From Mesorhizobium tianshanense (lineage in GTDB: Bacteria > Pseudomonadota > Alphaproteobacteria > Rhizobiales > Rhizobiaceae), in NCBI RefSeq assembly GCF_007830515.1, contig NZ_VLKT01000064.1, positions 1 to 36,221 on the forward strand: a DNA stretch of 36,221 bases, given 5' to 3'. Made by a program: the position numbers and the translations under genes. This document shows positions 7,714-16,346 of the stretch, in pieces. The notes under the pieces are model-generated. The model ran no database searches and was not told where the DNA came from. It was given only the letters and a program-made list of their open reading frames with translations. Every line of letters starts with the position of its first letter. Position 1 is the stretch's first letter.

Positions 7714-8732
7714 TTCCTACCCTCCTTATTTCGCTCCTCGGCGGCCTTCTCCAGCTCCTCCAGCTGGGCGATATCTGTCGCGTCGGCGGCAAGCGCCTCC
7801 GCCGCCCGGCGATTGGCGTCGAACACTTCGAAGCGTTCGGTGGCGAGTTTCTGGGCGACGTCCATACGGAGACGGCCCGCATGCGTCAGCACGTCGCGTT
7901 CGTTGAAGGAGAGGAAGCCGTCGAGCTTATCCCCCCATTCGGCCATCGTGACCGGGCGGCGGCGCTTGGCCTGATCCTCGGCGTAGTCGAGATACATCAC
8001 GACAATGCCGTTGAGCTCTTCGACCTCGTCGGCTTTCAGGTAGTTTTTGGCGGTGCCGACATCGCCCTTGCGCACGATCGAGCCTTTCCAGCTGGTCAGG
8101 CCCATGTTGGGAGAGCCGGAGTCGCTGCGGCTACTGATCAGTTCGGCGGCGGTCTTGCCGGTTACGGCCCAGAGCATCTTGTTCTGGACCTTCTTGAAAA
8201 AGGCCTGCGCCTGGTCTGAGGTCTTGTCGTAGTCAACCGCGGTCGCGTAGAGGTCTTTGACCTTCTGGTAGAAGCGCTTTTCCGAGGCGCGGATGTCCCG
8301 GATGCGGGCCAGCCACTCATCGAAATAATCCCACTGCTCCGCCTGCTTGAGCCGGGCATCGTCCATTGCGAAGCCCTTCACTAGGTAGTCGCGCAGGACG
8401 GTGGTGGCCCAGCGGCGGAACTGCGTGCCGCGTGCCGAACGGACCCGGTAGCCGACCGACAGGATGACATCGAGGTTGTACGCGTCGACTTCGCGCTCGA
8501 CCTGCCGCGCACCCTCGGTCTGAACTGTCCGGAATTTCCGGATAGTTGCGGCGGAGGCGCATTCGCCCTCTGTAAAGATGTTGCGAATGTGCTCGTTGAC
8601 GGTCCGCACGTTCTTGTCGAACAGCTCGGCGATCTCGCGCTGGCTAAGCCAGACGGTGCCGTCGATCGCCCGCAGGCCGATGGTGGTGGCGCCGTCCTCG
8701 GTGGCGTAAAGGATCAGCTCGCCCTCAGACAT
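7710..8732 (-). CDS. rhuM: RhuM-family protein within the restriction operon
   Basis: The 340 residues start at ATG 8732; the ATG is preceded by AAGGAG with 9-base spacing and overlaps the hsdM stop by 8 bases. A TTG three codons upstream is not needed. The N-terminus ELILYATEDG...VWLSQREIAELFDKNVRTVNEHIRNIF is the signature of the Virulence_RhuM family: a helix-turn-helix-like block followed by VDAYNLDVILSVGYRVRS..TQFRRWATTVLRDYLVKGF. The C-terminus is highly charged and helical (AQLEELEKAAEERNKEGRK). The biochemical function of the family is not established. Genes of this type recur as cargo between hsdM and hsdS and may be defence accessories or toxin-like proteins. Complete, with no frameshift. 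Confidence 0.88.
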   Translation of the reverse strand: MSEGELILYATEDGATTIGLRAIDGTVWLSQREIAELFDKNVRTVNEHIRNIFTEGECASAATIRKFRTVQTEGARQVEREVDAYNLDVILSVGYRVRSARGTQFRRWATTVLRDYLVKGFAMDDARLKQAEQWDYFDEWLARIRDIRASEKRFYQKVKDLYATAVDYDKTSDQAQAFFKKVQNKMLWAVTGKTAAELISSRSDSGSPNMGLTSWKGSIVRKGDVGTAKNYLKADEVEELNGIVVMYLDYAEDQAKRRRPVTMAEWGDKLDGFLSFNERDVLTHAGRLRMDVAQKLATERFEVFDANRRAAEALAADATDIAQLEELEKAAEERNKEGRK

Positions 8733-10239
8733 TGACGCCAAGCTCCTTCAGGTACCCGGCCATCCGGCCCCGGACGTCAGCCAGTTCGGCTTCAATCTGG
8801 TTGATCTCCTTTTGCAGAGCGGCGACGTCGATATCCTCCTCCGGCTCGAACGTATCGACATAGCGGGGGATGTTCAGGTTGAAGTCGTTCTCGGCGATTT
8901 CCTCGGGGTTGGCCCGGTGCGAGTATTTCTCGATCTCGGCGCGGGTCCGGTAGGTCTCCAGTACCTTGGCGATATGCGCATCGTTCATGACGTTTTGCGT
9001 CTTGCCGGGCGAGAATTCCTTGCTGGCGTCGATGAAGAGCACGTCCTTGCGCCCTTCATTCTCGCCGTTCTGTTCGCGTGAGCGGTCGAAGACCAGGATC
9101 GCGACCGGAATGCCGGTAGTGGTAAAGAGGTTGGCCGGCAGGCCGACCACGGCATCGAGCAGATTATCCTCGATCAGGGCCTGGCGGATTTTCCCTTCGG
9201 CGCCACTGCGGAATAGCACGCCATGCGGTACGATCACGGCGACTCTGCCGGACTGCCGTTTGGCGATTTCGATCATGTGGGTGATGAAGGCGTAATCGCC
9301 CTTGGACTTCGGCGGGATGCCGCGCCAATACCGGTTAAAGGGATCGTGCTCGGCATTCTCCGCGCCCCACTTGTCGAGAGAGAAGGGCGGATTGGCAACA
9401 ACTACATCAAACTTCATTAGCTGATCACCTTCGATAAGGGCGGGGCTGTTCAGCGTGTCGCACCATTCGATGCGCGCGGCATCCTTGGAGTGCAGGAACA
9501 TGTTCATGCGCGCGAGCGCCCATGTCGCGCCGTTCACTTCCTGCCCGTAGAGCGAGAAGTTGTCCGAGCCCACTTCCTCGGCGGCACGGATCAGCAGCGA
9601 GCCTGATCCGCAGGCGGGGTCGCAGATCGTGTTGCCGGGCTTGGCATCGGCCAGCTTGGCGAGCAGGCGCGAGACTGCCGCAGGTGTATAGAACTCACCG
9701 GCCTTTTTGCCCGCATCCGAGGCGAAGCGCGAAATCAGGTAGATGTAGCACTCGCCGATAATATCCTCGGTTACGCGGGACGGACGCAGATCGAGCGCTG
9801 GCTTGTTGAAATCTTCCAGCAAGTTCTTGAGGCGGCGGTTGCGATCCTTTGTGCGACCGAGATTGGATTCGGAGTTGAAGTCGATGTTACGGAACACGCC
9901 TTCGAGCTTGGCGCGGTTGGCATCCTCGATCTTCTCGAGGGCCATGTTAATCAGTTCGCCGATATTCGGCTCGTTCCGGTTTTCATACAGGTAATAGAAG
10001 TCGGCGCCGTCAGGGAGGTAAAAGCGCTCGCGCTCCATGCGCCGGCGCACGCGCACGTCATCGCCGAACTGCTTCTTATAGCTCTCGAAATGGTCATTCC
10101 AGAGGTCGGTGATGTATTTCAGGAAGAGCATCACAAGGATGTAATCCTTGTAACTTCCTGCATCGACCACGCCCCGGAATGTATCACATGCAGCCCAGGC
10201 GGCCTGATTGATTTCTTGTTGTGTTACCTTGCTATTCAT
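8725..10239 (-). CDS. hsdM: Type I DNA methyltransferase, M subunit
   Basis: The 504 residues contain an HsdM N-terminal helical domain (about 8-140, KDYILVMLFLKYITDLW). This is followed by an N6-adenine methyltransferase domain with the SAM-binding motif DPACGSG at 207-213 and the catalytic NPPF at 283-286, then a helical C-terminus ending in a coiled-coil-like stretch (VAALQKEINQIEAELADVRGRM). Together with HsdS it methylates adenine in the recognition site, and it is required for cutting with HsdR. I placed the start at 10239 because AAGGGGAA lies about 7 bases upstream; the frame remains open 17 codons further up without a good ribosome site. The gene is intact and of normal length. Its start is 99 bases after the stop of the half-size S-like gene. 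Confidence 0.95.
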   Translation of the reverse strand: MNSKVTQQEINQAAWAACDTFRGVVDAGSYKDYILVMLFLKYITDLWNDHFESYKKQFGDDVRVRRRMERERFYLPDGADFYYLYENRNEPNIGELINMALEKIEDANRAKLEGVFRNIDFNSESNLGRTKDRNRRLKNLLEDFNKPALDLRPSRVTEDIIGECYIYLISRFASDAGKKAGEFYTPAAVSRLLAKLADAKPGNTICDPACGSGSLLIRAAEEVGSDNFSLYGQEVNGATWALARMNMFLHSKDAARIEWCDTLNSPALIEGDQLMKFDVVVANPPFSLDKWGAENAEHDPFNRYWRGIPPKSKGDYAFITHMIEIAKRQSGRVAVIVPHGVLFRSGAEGKIRQALIEDNLLDAVVGLPANLFTTTGIPVAILVFDRSREQNGENEGRKDVLFIDASKEFSPGKTQNVMNDAHIAKVLETYRTRAEIEKYSHRANPEEIAENDFNLNIPRYVDTFEPEEDIDVAALQKEINQIEAELADVRGRMAGYLKELGVNV

Positions 10240-10338
10240 GTCTCGTTCCCCTTCGGGTTTATATTGGAGCGGGCGCATGGCCCGCCCCAAGTTATTTCTC
10301 AGATCAGTCCACAGGGCGAGCTATAGAGCTGACGCAAC

Positions 10339-10974
10339 TCACCGGCGGGCACCGGTTCGCCCAGTCTCATTGTCGTGACGCTGGGCGTTTCGCACGTGCG
10401 CCAGCAGGGCAAAGCTCAAATATTCCGACTTGAGTTCCGAAAGCCGCTGCGCGAGCTCCCGCTCGCGCCGCGCCAGCGCGTCAATTTCGACGATGAGAAG
10501 CTGCGTCTGAAGGTCCGGCACCGGCACCTCCAGCTCGTCCAGGCATCGTTTCGGGATCATCCGCAGCCGCGTGCCGCGTGCGCACTTGTCGAAGTAGCGC
10601 TGCGTCTCCGGCTGGTTGATGAACCACGCGAGATAGGCTGGTTCGACGATGTCACGGTGCGGTCGCAGGATGAGAAGGGGCAGCATCGCTATCGCCGCGC
10701 CTTGCGCTTCCGGCGCGATCATGGTGGCGGTATTCCGCTCTCCCCGCGACCGGAACAGGATGTCGCCGGCGCCTGCCCAGTAGCGATCGAAGGAGCCTGA
10801 CAGCGCATAGCGCGGAAGGCCCGACGGATCGAACGCTCCTTCATCCTTGACATCACGCAGTTGGATGGCCGGCACGCCGCCATCGGCGGTGGCGCTGAGG
10901 CCGGTTCGCGCCGTGTAACCCGACTGAATGTCGCTGGTGGCGGGAAGCGCCATGATTTTTGTTCTGTAGGTCAT
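10339..10974 (-). CDS. Half-size HsdS-like protein (single target-recognition domain)
   Basis: The 211 residues form one TRD-like unit: SGYTARTG...VPAIQLRDV near the N-terminus, the core strand pair GDILFRSRGERNTATMI, AYLAWFINQPETQRYFDKCARGT, LDELEVPVPDLQTQLLIVEIDALARRERELAQRL, then a short helix. That is half of a normal S subunit. Single-TRD S proteins can dimerise to recognise symmetric sites or exchange with full-length HsdS. It is the first gene of the minus-strand restriction operon, which already has a complete hsdS. The start is uncertain: ATG 10974 (MTYRTKIM) or ATG 10953 (MALPATSD). The frame stays open to 11322, but that extension shows no domain. A possible -10 TACAAT (minus strand, 11020-11015) lies upstream. 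Confidence 0.75.
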   Translation of the reverse strand: MTYRTKIMALPATSDIQSGYTARTGLSATADGGVPAIQLRDVKDEGAFDPSGLPRYALSGSFDRYWAGAGDILFRSRGERNTATMIAPEAQGAAIAMLPLLILRPHRDIVEPAYLAWFINQPETQRYFDKCARGTRLRMIPKRCLDELEVPVPDLQTQLLIVEIDALARRERELAQRLSELKSEYLSFALLAHVRNAQRHDNETGRTGARR

Positions 10975-11873
10975 GCCACAGAGTTGAACACCCTTCAGGA
11001 GCAGTGTCAACAGAATTGTATCTCTGTAGAAGTAGCTACTGCACAAGAAATTGACATCGGCTTCGGCCCGTGCGATAGGGTGGCTGTGCGGGCCAGTGCG
11101 CCATAGCGCGGATACGATGGATGTGGATGGCCGAAGGCGGAGCGTTTGTGATGCGGTGCGACGAAGAGTTTTCAAACCCCCGAGAAGACCGAGACGAAGC
11201 GCTGCGCCGCAGTTATCTTCCGTCACGCCTGCCATCACCGTACGTGGCTCGAAAAAATTAGATCTGGGTGATTTGGAGCACTTCCGGAGAGATTTCCGAC
11301 CAACTATCGCAGTGGTGCCCAACGCGGGTCAGCAGGATCAGTCGGAGCGAGAAGATCGGTGTTTCGGAGGCGGATGAGCGTCAGGTATATGTTTGCGCGC
11401 GAGCGCATGGGATAGGGCTTGTCTAATAAGTCCGCGCTCCCGGCCGTCATAGCGTAGCCGGCGCACCTCAATGGTGTGGAGGTCGAACTCCTCGATCGTG
11501 TCTGAGAAGGCTATACGTAAATCGTTGTCGGCTCCGAATGCGAGAACGCTGAAATCCCTCCGGCCTACTCACCCCGCGGCTTCCACAAAGATGGCGCGGT
11601 TGCGCGGACGCAGCCTGCACGGCGAACGATGCCGGGCGCCGTTCCTCACGGCCGTTGGAAGACCACCACCTTCACCCGACATGCCGTGCAGCGCGGCGAT
11701 CAGGGGTTCTTCCGCATATTTGGTGCAGGTGCCGAGAACCACGGACGGTGCGAATAAGTTGTAGTCGAAGAGCTAATTGCACGCCAGCCACACCCGCCGA
11801 GGGAATGATCTGTGCTTCATCTTCTCCAGGCAGAACAACGCCGTCCTTGCGTCGTGTTCATCCAGGCGGTTGC
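10975..11873. other. Region without a recognised gene, upstream of the restriction operon
   Basis: No reading frame here resembles a protein I know. On the minus strand, GATACAAT around 11021-11014 and TTGACA at 11010-11005 are candidate promoter elements for the restriction operon, but neither has a good partner hexamer at standard spacing. From about 11400 the sequence looks like eroded coding DNA with stops in all frames, leading into the htpG remnant. Confidence 0.4.
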
Positions 11874-12171
11874 AGGGCCTCCGACCGCCTGACCGAAAGC
11901 GCCGACTGTCTGATCGCGCCCGAGCACGGCCCGGACCGCCAGTTCGAGCAACTTCTCAATGCCGCCGGTCGACTCGACAAAGCCGCAAAACCAATCCTCG
12001 AAATCAATCCTCGCCACGAACGCGTGCTGGCGCTGGTGAAGCTCGGCAATGAAGAGCGCGCCTTCAAGGAAGATGTCGCACATCCTCTATGACGGAGACA
12101 AGCTAGCGGACGCCAAGGCGTTTTCTGCGCGCCTTGCCCGCCTGGTCGAACGCGGCCTGCCGGGCGACTGA
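11874..12171 (+). pseudogene. htpG: C-terminal remnant of htpG (Hsp90 chaperone)
   Basis: The plus frame reads ASDRLTESADCLIAPEHG, then a block with LLNAAGRLDKAAKPILEINP and RHERVLALVKLGN, which matches the extreme C-terminal dimerisation region of alphaproteobacterial HtpG. After EDVA the match shifts to the +1 frame (HILYDGDKLADAKAFSARLARLVERGLPGD) and ends at TGA 12169-12171, so there is a frameshift. A few residues usually found before DGDK also appear to be missing. No ATPase or middle domain is found upstream. The fragment cannot make a chaperone; it is a leftover from a rearrangement. Confidence 0.8.
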
Positions 12172-12226
12172 TCGAGGGGCACTTCCGATTTGGTCGTCTG
12201 GGTTGTGGCGGCGGACGATTGCTTTC

Positions 12227-13150
12227 TCAGTTGAACTTGATGCTCGCCTGCACGAACATGCCGTAGCGCTCTGCCTGCCAGTCCTCGACCTGCGGGAAAC
12301 CATGTAGCGGTGCCTTCTCGAAATGCGCGGTGCCGTCAGATGCCACCCTCCAGTAGCGGGCGCCGACGCCGATGTTGAACAAATCTGTGACCTTGTAGTT
12401 CAACACCGCCTCGAGTTGGACCCCATGCCCGTCGCCGTCTTCAGGTTGGGGGTTGATCTCTGGGCGCAGATGGTGCCGATCTTTGCCGTCGAGCCGCGTG
12501 AACAGGAACGCTACGTCGCCAGAAAGGCTGAGTCGTTCGGTGAGTTGCGTCTGCCCGGCAAGGCCGAGTCGCAGCGAATGCCAATCGTTGTCCTGGCTGA
12601 TGACGCCGACATTGGCCGGGATGGCTGGCACGCAAATCCCCGGGTCGGTCGCCTGCTGCACGCAACCGAAAGCGTGGTAGCGCTCGTTCCAGAAATTGTA
12701 GCCGACAAAAGCACCGATGCGGTAGGCCGGCGTGTTCCAGAAATAGTATCCTAGATCGGTGGTGAAATAGGTGATGTCGCCGCCGCGCTGATCGAGCAAC
12801 GCGTTCGAATAAGGGACCCTATTCGGCCGCCAATCCTCGTCGACGAGAGAACCCTCGGTGATCCCGCCAGCACCGAGGAGGCCCTTGACGAAAATGCCAG
12901 TCGGATTGTGGGTCGCGTTGAAGAAGACTTCGCCCGAATGCGCATCGAGGCGGTCGTAGGTGAGCCGCGAGAGCAGCAGCGTGCCGCTGGAATCGTAAAG
13001 GTCCTTCGATGCTTCGCCGGTACTGTACCAATAGCGTAGCCCACCCTCGAAAGATACCAATGCCGGATCGGCGATCACCGGAACGTTGGCAGCGGTAGCG
13101 CTCGCCGTCAGCCCACAAAGCGCCACACATGTCAAAAACAGTCGCCGCAT
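12227..13150 (-). CDS. Outer-membrane beta-barrel protein (omptin/Pom-like)
   Basis: The 307 residues start at ATG 13150, which has AAGGAG about 10 bases upstream; the frame continues 17 codons higher but without a site. The N-terminus MRRLFLTCVALCGLTASATA is a cleavable signal peptide, with AVSF-like mature start near NVPVIADPAL. The rest alternates polar loops with amphipathic strands rich in aromatic residues (GGLRYWYSTG, FFNATHNP, TDLGYYFWNT, RIGAFVGYNFW, LRLGLAGQTQL) and ends YGMFVQASIKFN, a typical terminal strand with a C-terminal hydrophobic-Asn end. This indicates a barrel of about 10 strands in the outer membrane. The set resembles the omptin-fold/protochlamydia outer-membrane family, but I do not see a confident protease site. 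Its substrate and role are unknown. It stands alone, without operon partners. Confidence 0.75.
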   Translation of the reverse strand: MRRLFLTCVALCGLTASATAANVPVIADPALVSFEGGLRYWYSTGEASKDLYDSSGTLLLSRLTYDRLDAHSGEVFFNATHNPTGIFVKGLLGAGGITEGSLVDEDWRPNRVPYSNALLDQRGGDITYFTTDLGYYFWNTPAYRIGAFVGYNFWNERYHAFGCVQQATDPGICVPAIPANVGVISQDNDWHSLRLGLAGQTQLTERLSLSGDVAFLFTRLDGKDRHHLRPEINPQPEDGDGHGVQLEAVLNYKVTDLFNIGVGARYWRVASDGTAHFEKAPLHGFPQVEDWQAERYGMFVQASIKFN

Positions 13151-14005
13151 CAGATAATTCTCCTTTGTGTCCCCGGGTGTCGATCTCGGGTTCTGTCGCA
13201 AACTATTCGGTAAGAAGGTCGAGACTTGAGCGCTCTTCGGCTTCTGAGGAGCTCATGATGTAAAGGCCGGCAGTTGGACCGATCGAGATTCTGTTGTGCG
13301 TGTGCTGGTAGGTGGTGGCGAAGCCACTCCGAATTTTTTGCTTTCGCTTATCGCCACGGGGATGATCGCTTCCACAGCTCGACCCATCGCGCCCCGGAAT
13401 CGCACGTACTCCCGCGTATCAGCATGCCCTCCACAATGCTGTTTCACCTCCACTGACTCTACCCGGCGGCGGATACGCCTGTCATGGCTGCCGCAAGAAG
13501 CGCTTCGTCACAAACCGCTCCCTGCGGCCGATCGGAAATCTGCCATTGCGTCCGCCGGTGACAGAATTATCGAAGCAAAATGCGTGCCGAATTGGCATAC
13601 AGTCTGCGCTGCACCGGTTCTCCACACCGGCGGCCTGGCCCTCATCCCCTTTTTGTCGGTCTTCCGACATTCTTGCCGAGCTTCCGACGAAAAAAGGCTT
13701 GCGGATAAGAATGCTTCCTGAGCAGGCCGAGCAGCAGCGCTAAGTCAGACCCTTCCGGAGAGTAGGATCAGGCTATATTCTCTTTACCTAGACGTCTCCT
13801 CCTGGGTGCCTCCTGCACACGCCGCGGTGCGCAAGGATCGCTCTATCCAAGTGGGTTGGGTCCGCTTGTGCCACGCCAGTGGAGAGTATCCGTCGTGAAA
13901 GTCGATCTGTTGGTTTAAGCACCATCCGGTCAAAGGACTCGCCCAGTCCGCCCAGGCGAGGACATGTCGAGAATCAAGGCTTGCCACTATTAAAATGACG
14001 TAGGG
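13151..14005. other. Region without a recognised gene; inverted TTTTTGTCGG/CCGACGAAAAAA repeat
   Basis: Short open frames occur on both strands but none has a convincing ribosome site or recognisable sequence. Around 13649-13697 the sequence holds CTTTTTGTCGG, a small GTCGG-TCTT-CCGAC hairpin, a repeated CTTCCGAC and then CCGACGAAAAAAGG, making an imperfect inverted repeat about 48 bp wide. It could be a mobile-element end or a terminator-like structure. The promoter of the outer-membrane protein gene should lie at 13151-13300 but I see no clear hexamers. Confidence 0.35.
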
Positions 14006-14218
14006 TCAGGAACGATAGGGGCCGTTGGACAGGTCGCCGAGAGCCAGGAGGCGTTTGTAGGTTATGTCGCGCTGCCGAAGGTGCTCGGGCTTATCGTGCA
14101 GCATGTGGTAGCGCCGGCAGAAGGCGCGAAGGTTCCACGACCATATCTGCGCAACCTGACGGATCGCGTCCGGGACGGGAAAGTTTCGGCCTGGATGACA
14201 ATGGCGATCGAAGGGAAG
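14006..14218 (-). pseudogene. HNH-endonuclease-like C-terminal fragment
   Basis: The minus frame ends NLRAFCRRYHMLHDKPEHLRQR followed by ITYKRLLALGDLSNGPYRS. The NLRxxCxxxHMxHD pattern is the second half of the HNH zinc/metal site in small phage- and plasmid-borne HNH proteins, although here the expected second Cys (CxxC) is replaced (CRRYH). The region in front, where the first half (H and the first CxxC) should be, does not match. So this looks like a 5'-truncated and decayed gene. Identification rests on one short motif. Confidence 0.4.
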
Positions 14219-14344
14219 GGCGGTTAAAGGTCTCGGAAACGCTTCTCCGGAGCTTGCCCTAGTCGATTTCACAAGGGCTGTTTGAGCCTGCATGCCGGCC
14301 GCCGTTTGCATTGCCACAGCAGTCATGCGGGCCAAGCCGGCGGC

Positions 14345-14554
14345 TCATTCGTCGCCTGCGAGACCATCGAACGCCTCAAGCAGCGCATCGACGATCGCCT
14401 GGCCGAGCGCCTGTGCTGTCTTACCGAGTCGGGCTTCGTTTCCGTTGCGGGCGGCGGTGGCGAGTTCTGAACCCTGATCCGTCAGGATCGCATTCGCCCG
14501 ATCGATTGCCCATTGCGCGAAATCATCTCGGCTGTCGATGATCCTGGTTTCCAC
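14345..14554 (-). CDS. Small hypothetical protein (69 aa)
   Basis: Starts at GTG 14554 with AGGAG about 10 bases upstream and encodes an acidic, helix-rich protein (DDFAQWAIDRANAILTDQG, then GKTAQALGQAIVDALLEAFDG). I do not recognise the family. The strong ribosome site and even composition make it more credible than the surrounding short frames. It lies among fragments of mobile-element genes, so it may be an accessory gene of a lost element. Confidence 0.45.
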   Translation of the reverse strand: METRIIDSRDDFAQWAIDRANAILTDQGSELATAARNGNEARLGKTAQALGQAIVDALLEAFDGLAGDE

Positions 14555-14603
14555 TAATGCGCGCTCCTGCGTTTACCATTTGTTGGCCAATCCGAACATA
14601 TGA

Positions 14604-14903
14604 TCAGGGTGCGCGATAGGTACTGCGTTCGCGCCACAACACGCCTCGATCCTTGCAGCGCCAGGCCCTGCTGAGCAAGTTCCGCGTCGCACTGATGGGC
14701 AGCGCGACTTTGCGGTGTCGGTGGCCATTTACAGCCACAGATGGATCGTTTTGAGCCGAAACGGCTGGGGACCGAATGCCTTCTCTCGCAAGATGGCGCA
14801 GGGTCGCGACGTCGTCGGTCAAAAGGCCGGCCAAAAAGTCGCGGCGGTCGAACGGCAGCACGGAATCTAGTGCGTCGAGAGCCGTGGTTTGGCGGTCGAT
14901 CAT
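14604..14903 (-). pseudogene. N-terminal fragment of a tyrosine recombinase (integrase), plus unknown tail
   Basis: Minus-strand frame starting MIDRQTTALDALDSVLPFDRR and continuing FLAGLLTDDVATLRHLAREG resembles the first 50 residues of rhizobial phage/island integrases, where the SAM-like core-binding domain begins right after REG. Here the sequence switches to IRSPAVSAQND and then to unrelated residues ending RERSTYRAP. There is no catalytic domain (no R..HxxR..Y). I read this as a broken integrase fused to unrelated DNA. The remaining tail after about 14760 is unidentified. Confidence 0.5.
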
Positions 14904-14926
14904 CGAATGTGCCGCCTCGACCGCGT

Positions 14927-15183
14927 TCAACGCGCCTGTAGCCCCCACGCCAGCCCGGCGAACGCTGGGGCTCGGTTGAGGTTAAGCCGCATCGGTTCGA
15001 AGCGCTCCGGTTCGCGGGCGAAGAACGCGTCGTACAGTCTATGACGCTTGGTCATCTGCGGGTCGGTATCAGCGGTCTTGACCGTTGCCAGCAAATGCCC
15101 GATTTCCGATCCGTCAGGCCATAGGTGGTATCTCCCAACGCATCCGCGATTGCCTGCAGTTGCGACTGCGTAAAAGTCTTCAC
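14927..15183 (-). pseudogene. TIGR02391 (Ymh/Abi-like) gene, frameshifted and truncated
   Basis: From GTG 15183 (with AGGACG upstream) the minus strand reads KTFTQSQLQAIADALGDTTYG then LT. If one G is restored, it continues GSEIGHLLATVKTADTDPQM and TKRHRLYDAF, and after a shortened middle FEPMRLNLNRAPAFAGLA. This order is the N-terminal and central part of the TIGR02391 family, found with abortive-infection and restriction genes. The single-base loss after CTGACG puts the gene out of frame. After FAGLA the homology stops and the integrase fragment begins. The gene is dead; its function in relatives is poorly defined. Confidence 0.55.
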
Positions 15184-15221
15184 CGTCCATCGTCCTCCCG
15201 TTGGTCGTCGTGGCGACGCGC

Positions 15222-15815
15222 CTACGAGTGCGCGAACGCCAATAAAGGTTCGATCTCGTGGTTGTCGGCCGCCCGGAGCGCCGCGACATAGCGGGCCCGG
15301 GTCTTGCCAGCGTCGACCAGGTTTGCCCGGCCCCAGCTAAACGGTGGTCGTCCAAGCTGGCGAGCATGCAGGTCGCCGACCAGACGGGAAAACCGTCCGT
15401 TTCCGTTTGGGAAGGGATGGATGGCAACCAAACGGTGGCTGAACCGGACGGCGATCTCGTCGGGTGGGTAGGCACCGTGCTCGACCCAATGGCGCACATC
15501 GTCGACTGTCTGCCTGACGTCCATTGGGATGCGATAAGCATCGATGCCAATGTTCCGGGCCGTCGTGCGGTACTGTCCCGCCCAACGCCACACCTCGCCA
15601 AACATTCGGCGGTGCAGCTCGTTCAAGAACTTCTGGTCGAGGACATTGCGCCTTCGCGACATCGCCCAGCGCAAGCCTTCGCCGATGTTGACCTGTTCGG
15701 CCTCGTTCAGCTCATGCCGTAGCGTGATGTAGGAGGGAATGAGCTGCTCCCGCTCCTCGGCGTTTAGCGGCGTATTCGCTTCGTCATCATCCTGGAACAG
15801 AGGATCGTCTTCCAT
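15222..15815 (-). CDS. Mobile mystery protein B (Fic-domain protein)
   Basis: The 197 residues have the Fic core motif HPFPNGNGR at 133-141, preceded by the Fic helix pattern FLNELHRRMFGEVWRWAGQYRT. His133 is the usual catalytic base and the GNGR residues bind the nucleotide phosphates, so AMP (or another NMP) transfer to a protein is likely. The family always follows mobile mystery protein A on plasmids and islands; here A ends 5 bases upstream, so the two form an operon and probably act as a toxin-antitoxin-like or stabilising pair. The ATG at 15815 has GGAGG about 15 bases away, so translation probably depends on coupling to gene A. Complete and full length. Confidence 0.88.
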   Translation of the reverse strand: MEDDPLFQDDDEANTPLNAEEREQLIPSYITLRHELNEAEQVNIGEGLRWAMSRRRNVLDQKFLNELHRRMFGEVWRWAGQYRTTARNIGIDAYRIPMDVRQTVDDVRHWVEHGAYPPDEIAVRFSHRLVAIHPFPNGNGRFSRLVGDLHARQLGRPPFSWGRANLVDAGKTRARYVAALRAADNHEIEPLLAFAHS

Positions 15816-15820
15816 CAGGA

Positions 15821-16285
15821 TCAGTCATCCTCCCACAGGCGTCGTGGCGAGTCGGCAAGAATGGTATCGATGAGACGGCGGCTTTCGTCCTCCAGGTCCG
15901 CCTTGAGCAACGCCTGATTTTCCAGCCGCATGGTATGATCGAGGCGAGTCACGTCCTGTCCCGCCTTTTCTGCTGCTCGCTCGCGAAGGATGTCGTCTAG
16001 CGGCTTGATCGGAACGAAGGCGTAGACGAACGTGCAGTTCATTGCCGCCGCCGCCTCCCTAAGGGTCCTGATCGTCGTCGCGCCTGAAACCTCCGCCTTC
16101 TCAATGGCATGGATGCGAGAGGGGGCTGCGCCCATGCGAGTGGCGAGCTGCCGGGTGCTCATGCCCAGAGCTTCACGGATGGCTTTCATCCAACCGCGAG
16201 GCGGAGTAGGGAGCTTTAGTTCCCGCAGCGGCGCGAGACGTCGTTCCAGTTGTTTGCGCGCGAGCGCAGCCTGCTTCGCGTTCAT
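15821..16285 (-). CDS. Mobile mystery protein A (XRE-type helix-turn-helix regulator)
   Basis: The 154 residues start at ATG 16285 (MNAKQAALARKQLERRL). The reading frame extends higher, but upstream residues lie in the promoter. A lambda-repressor-like HTH (IREALGMSTRQLATRMGAAPSRIHAIEKAEV) lies around residues 38-70, followed by TIRTLREAAAAMNCTFVYAFVP, the diagnostic end of the family. It should bind DNA and repress its own operon, with the Fic protein gene downstream. A good sigma-70-type promoter sits about 60-90 bases upstream of the ATG. The ribosome site is weak. No sign of damage. The biological role of the A/B pair is not established in general; antitoxin-like control is an inference from the arrangement. 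Confidence 0.88.
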   Translation of the reverse strand: MNAKQAALARKQLERRLAPLRELKLPTPPRGWMKAIREALGMSTRQLATRMGAAPSRIHAIEKAEVSGATTIRTLREAAAAMNCTFVYAFVPIKPLDDILRERAAEKAGQDVTRLDHTMRLENQALLKADLEDESRRLIDTILADSPRRLWEDD

Positions 16286-16346
16286 GAATATATGTCCATC
16301 GTCGGGATGAAATAGCATAAAAAAATGAGCAAATAAAGCGAAAATG

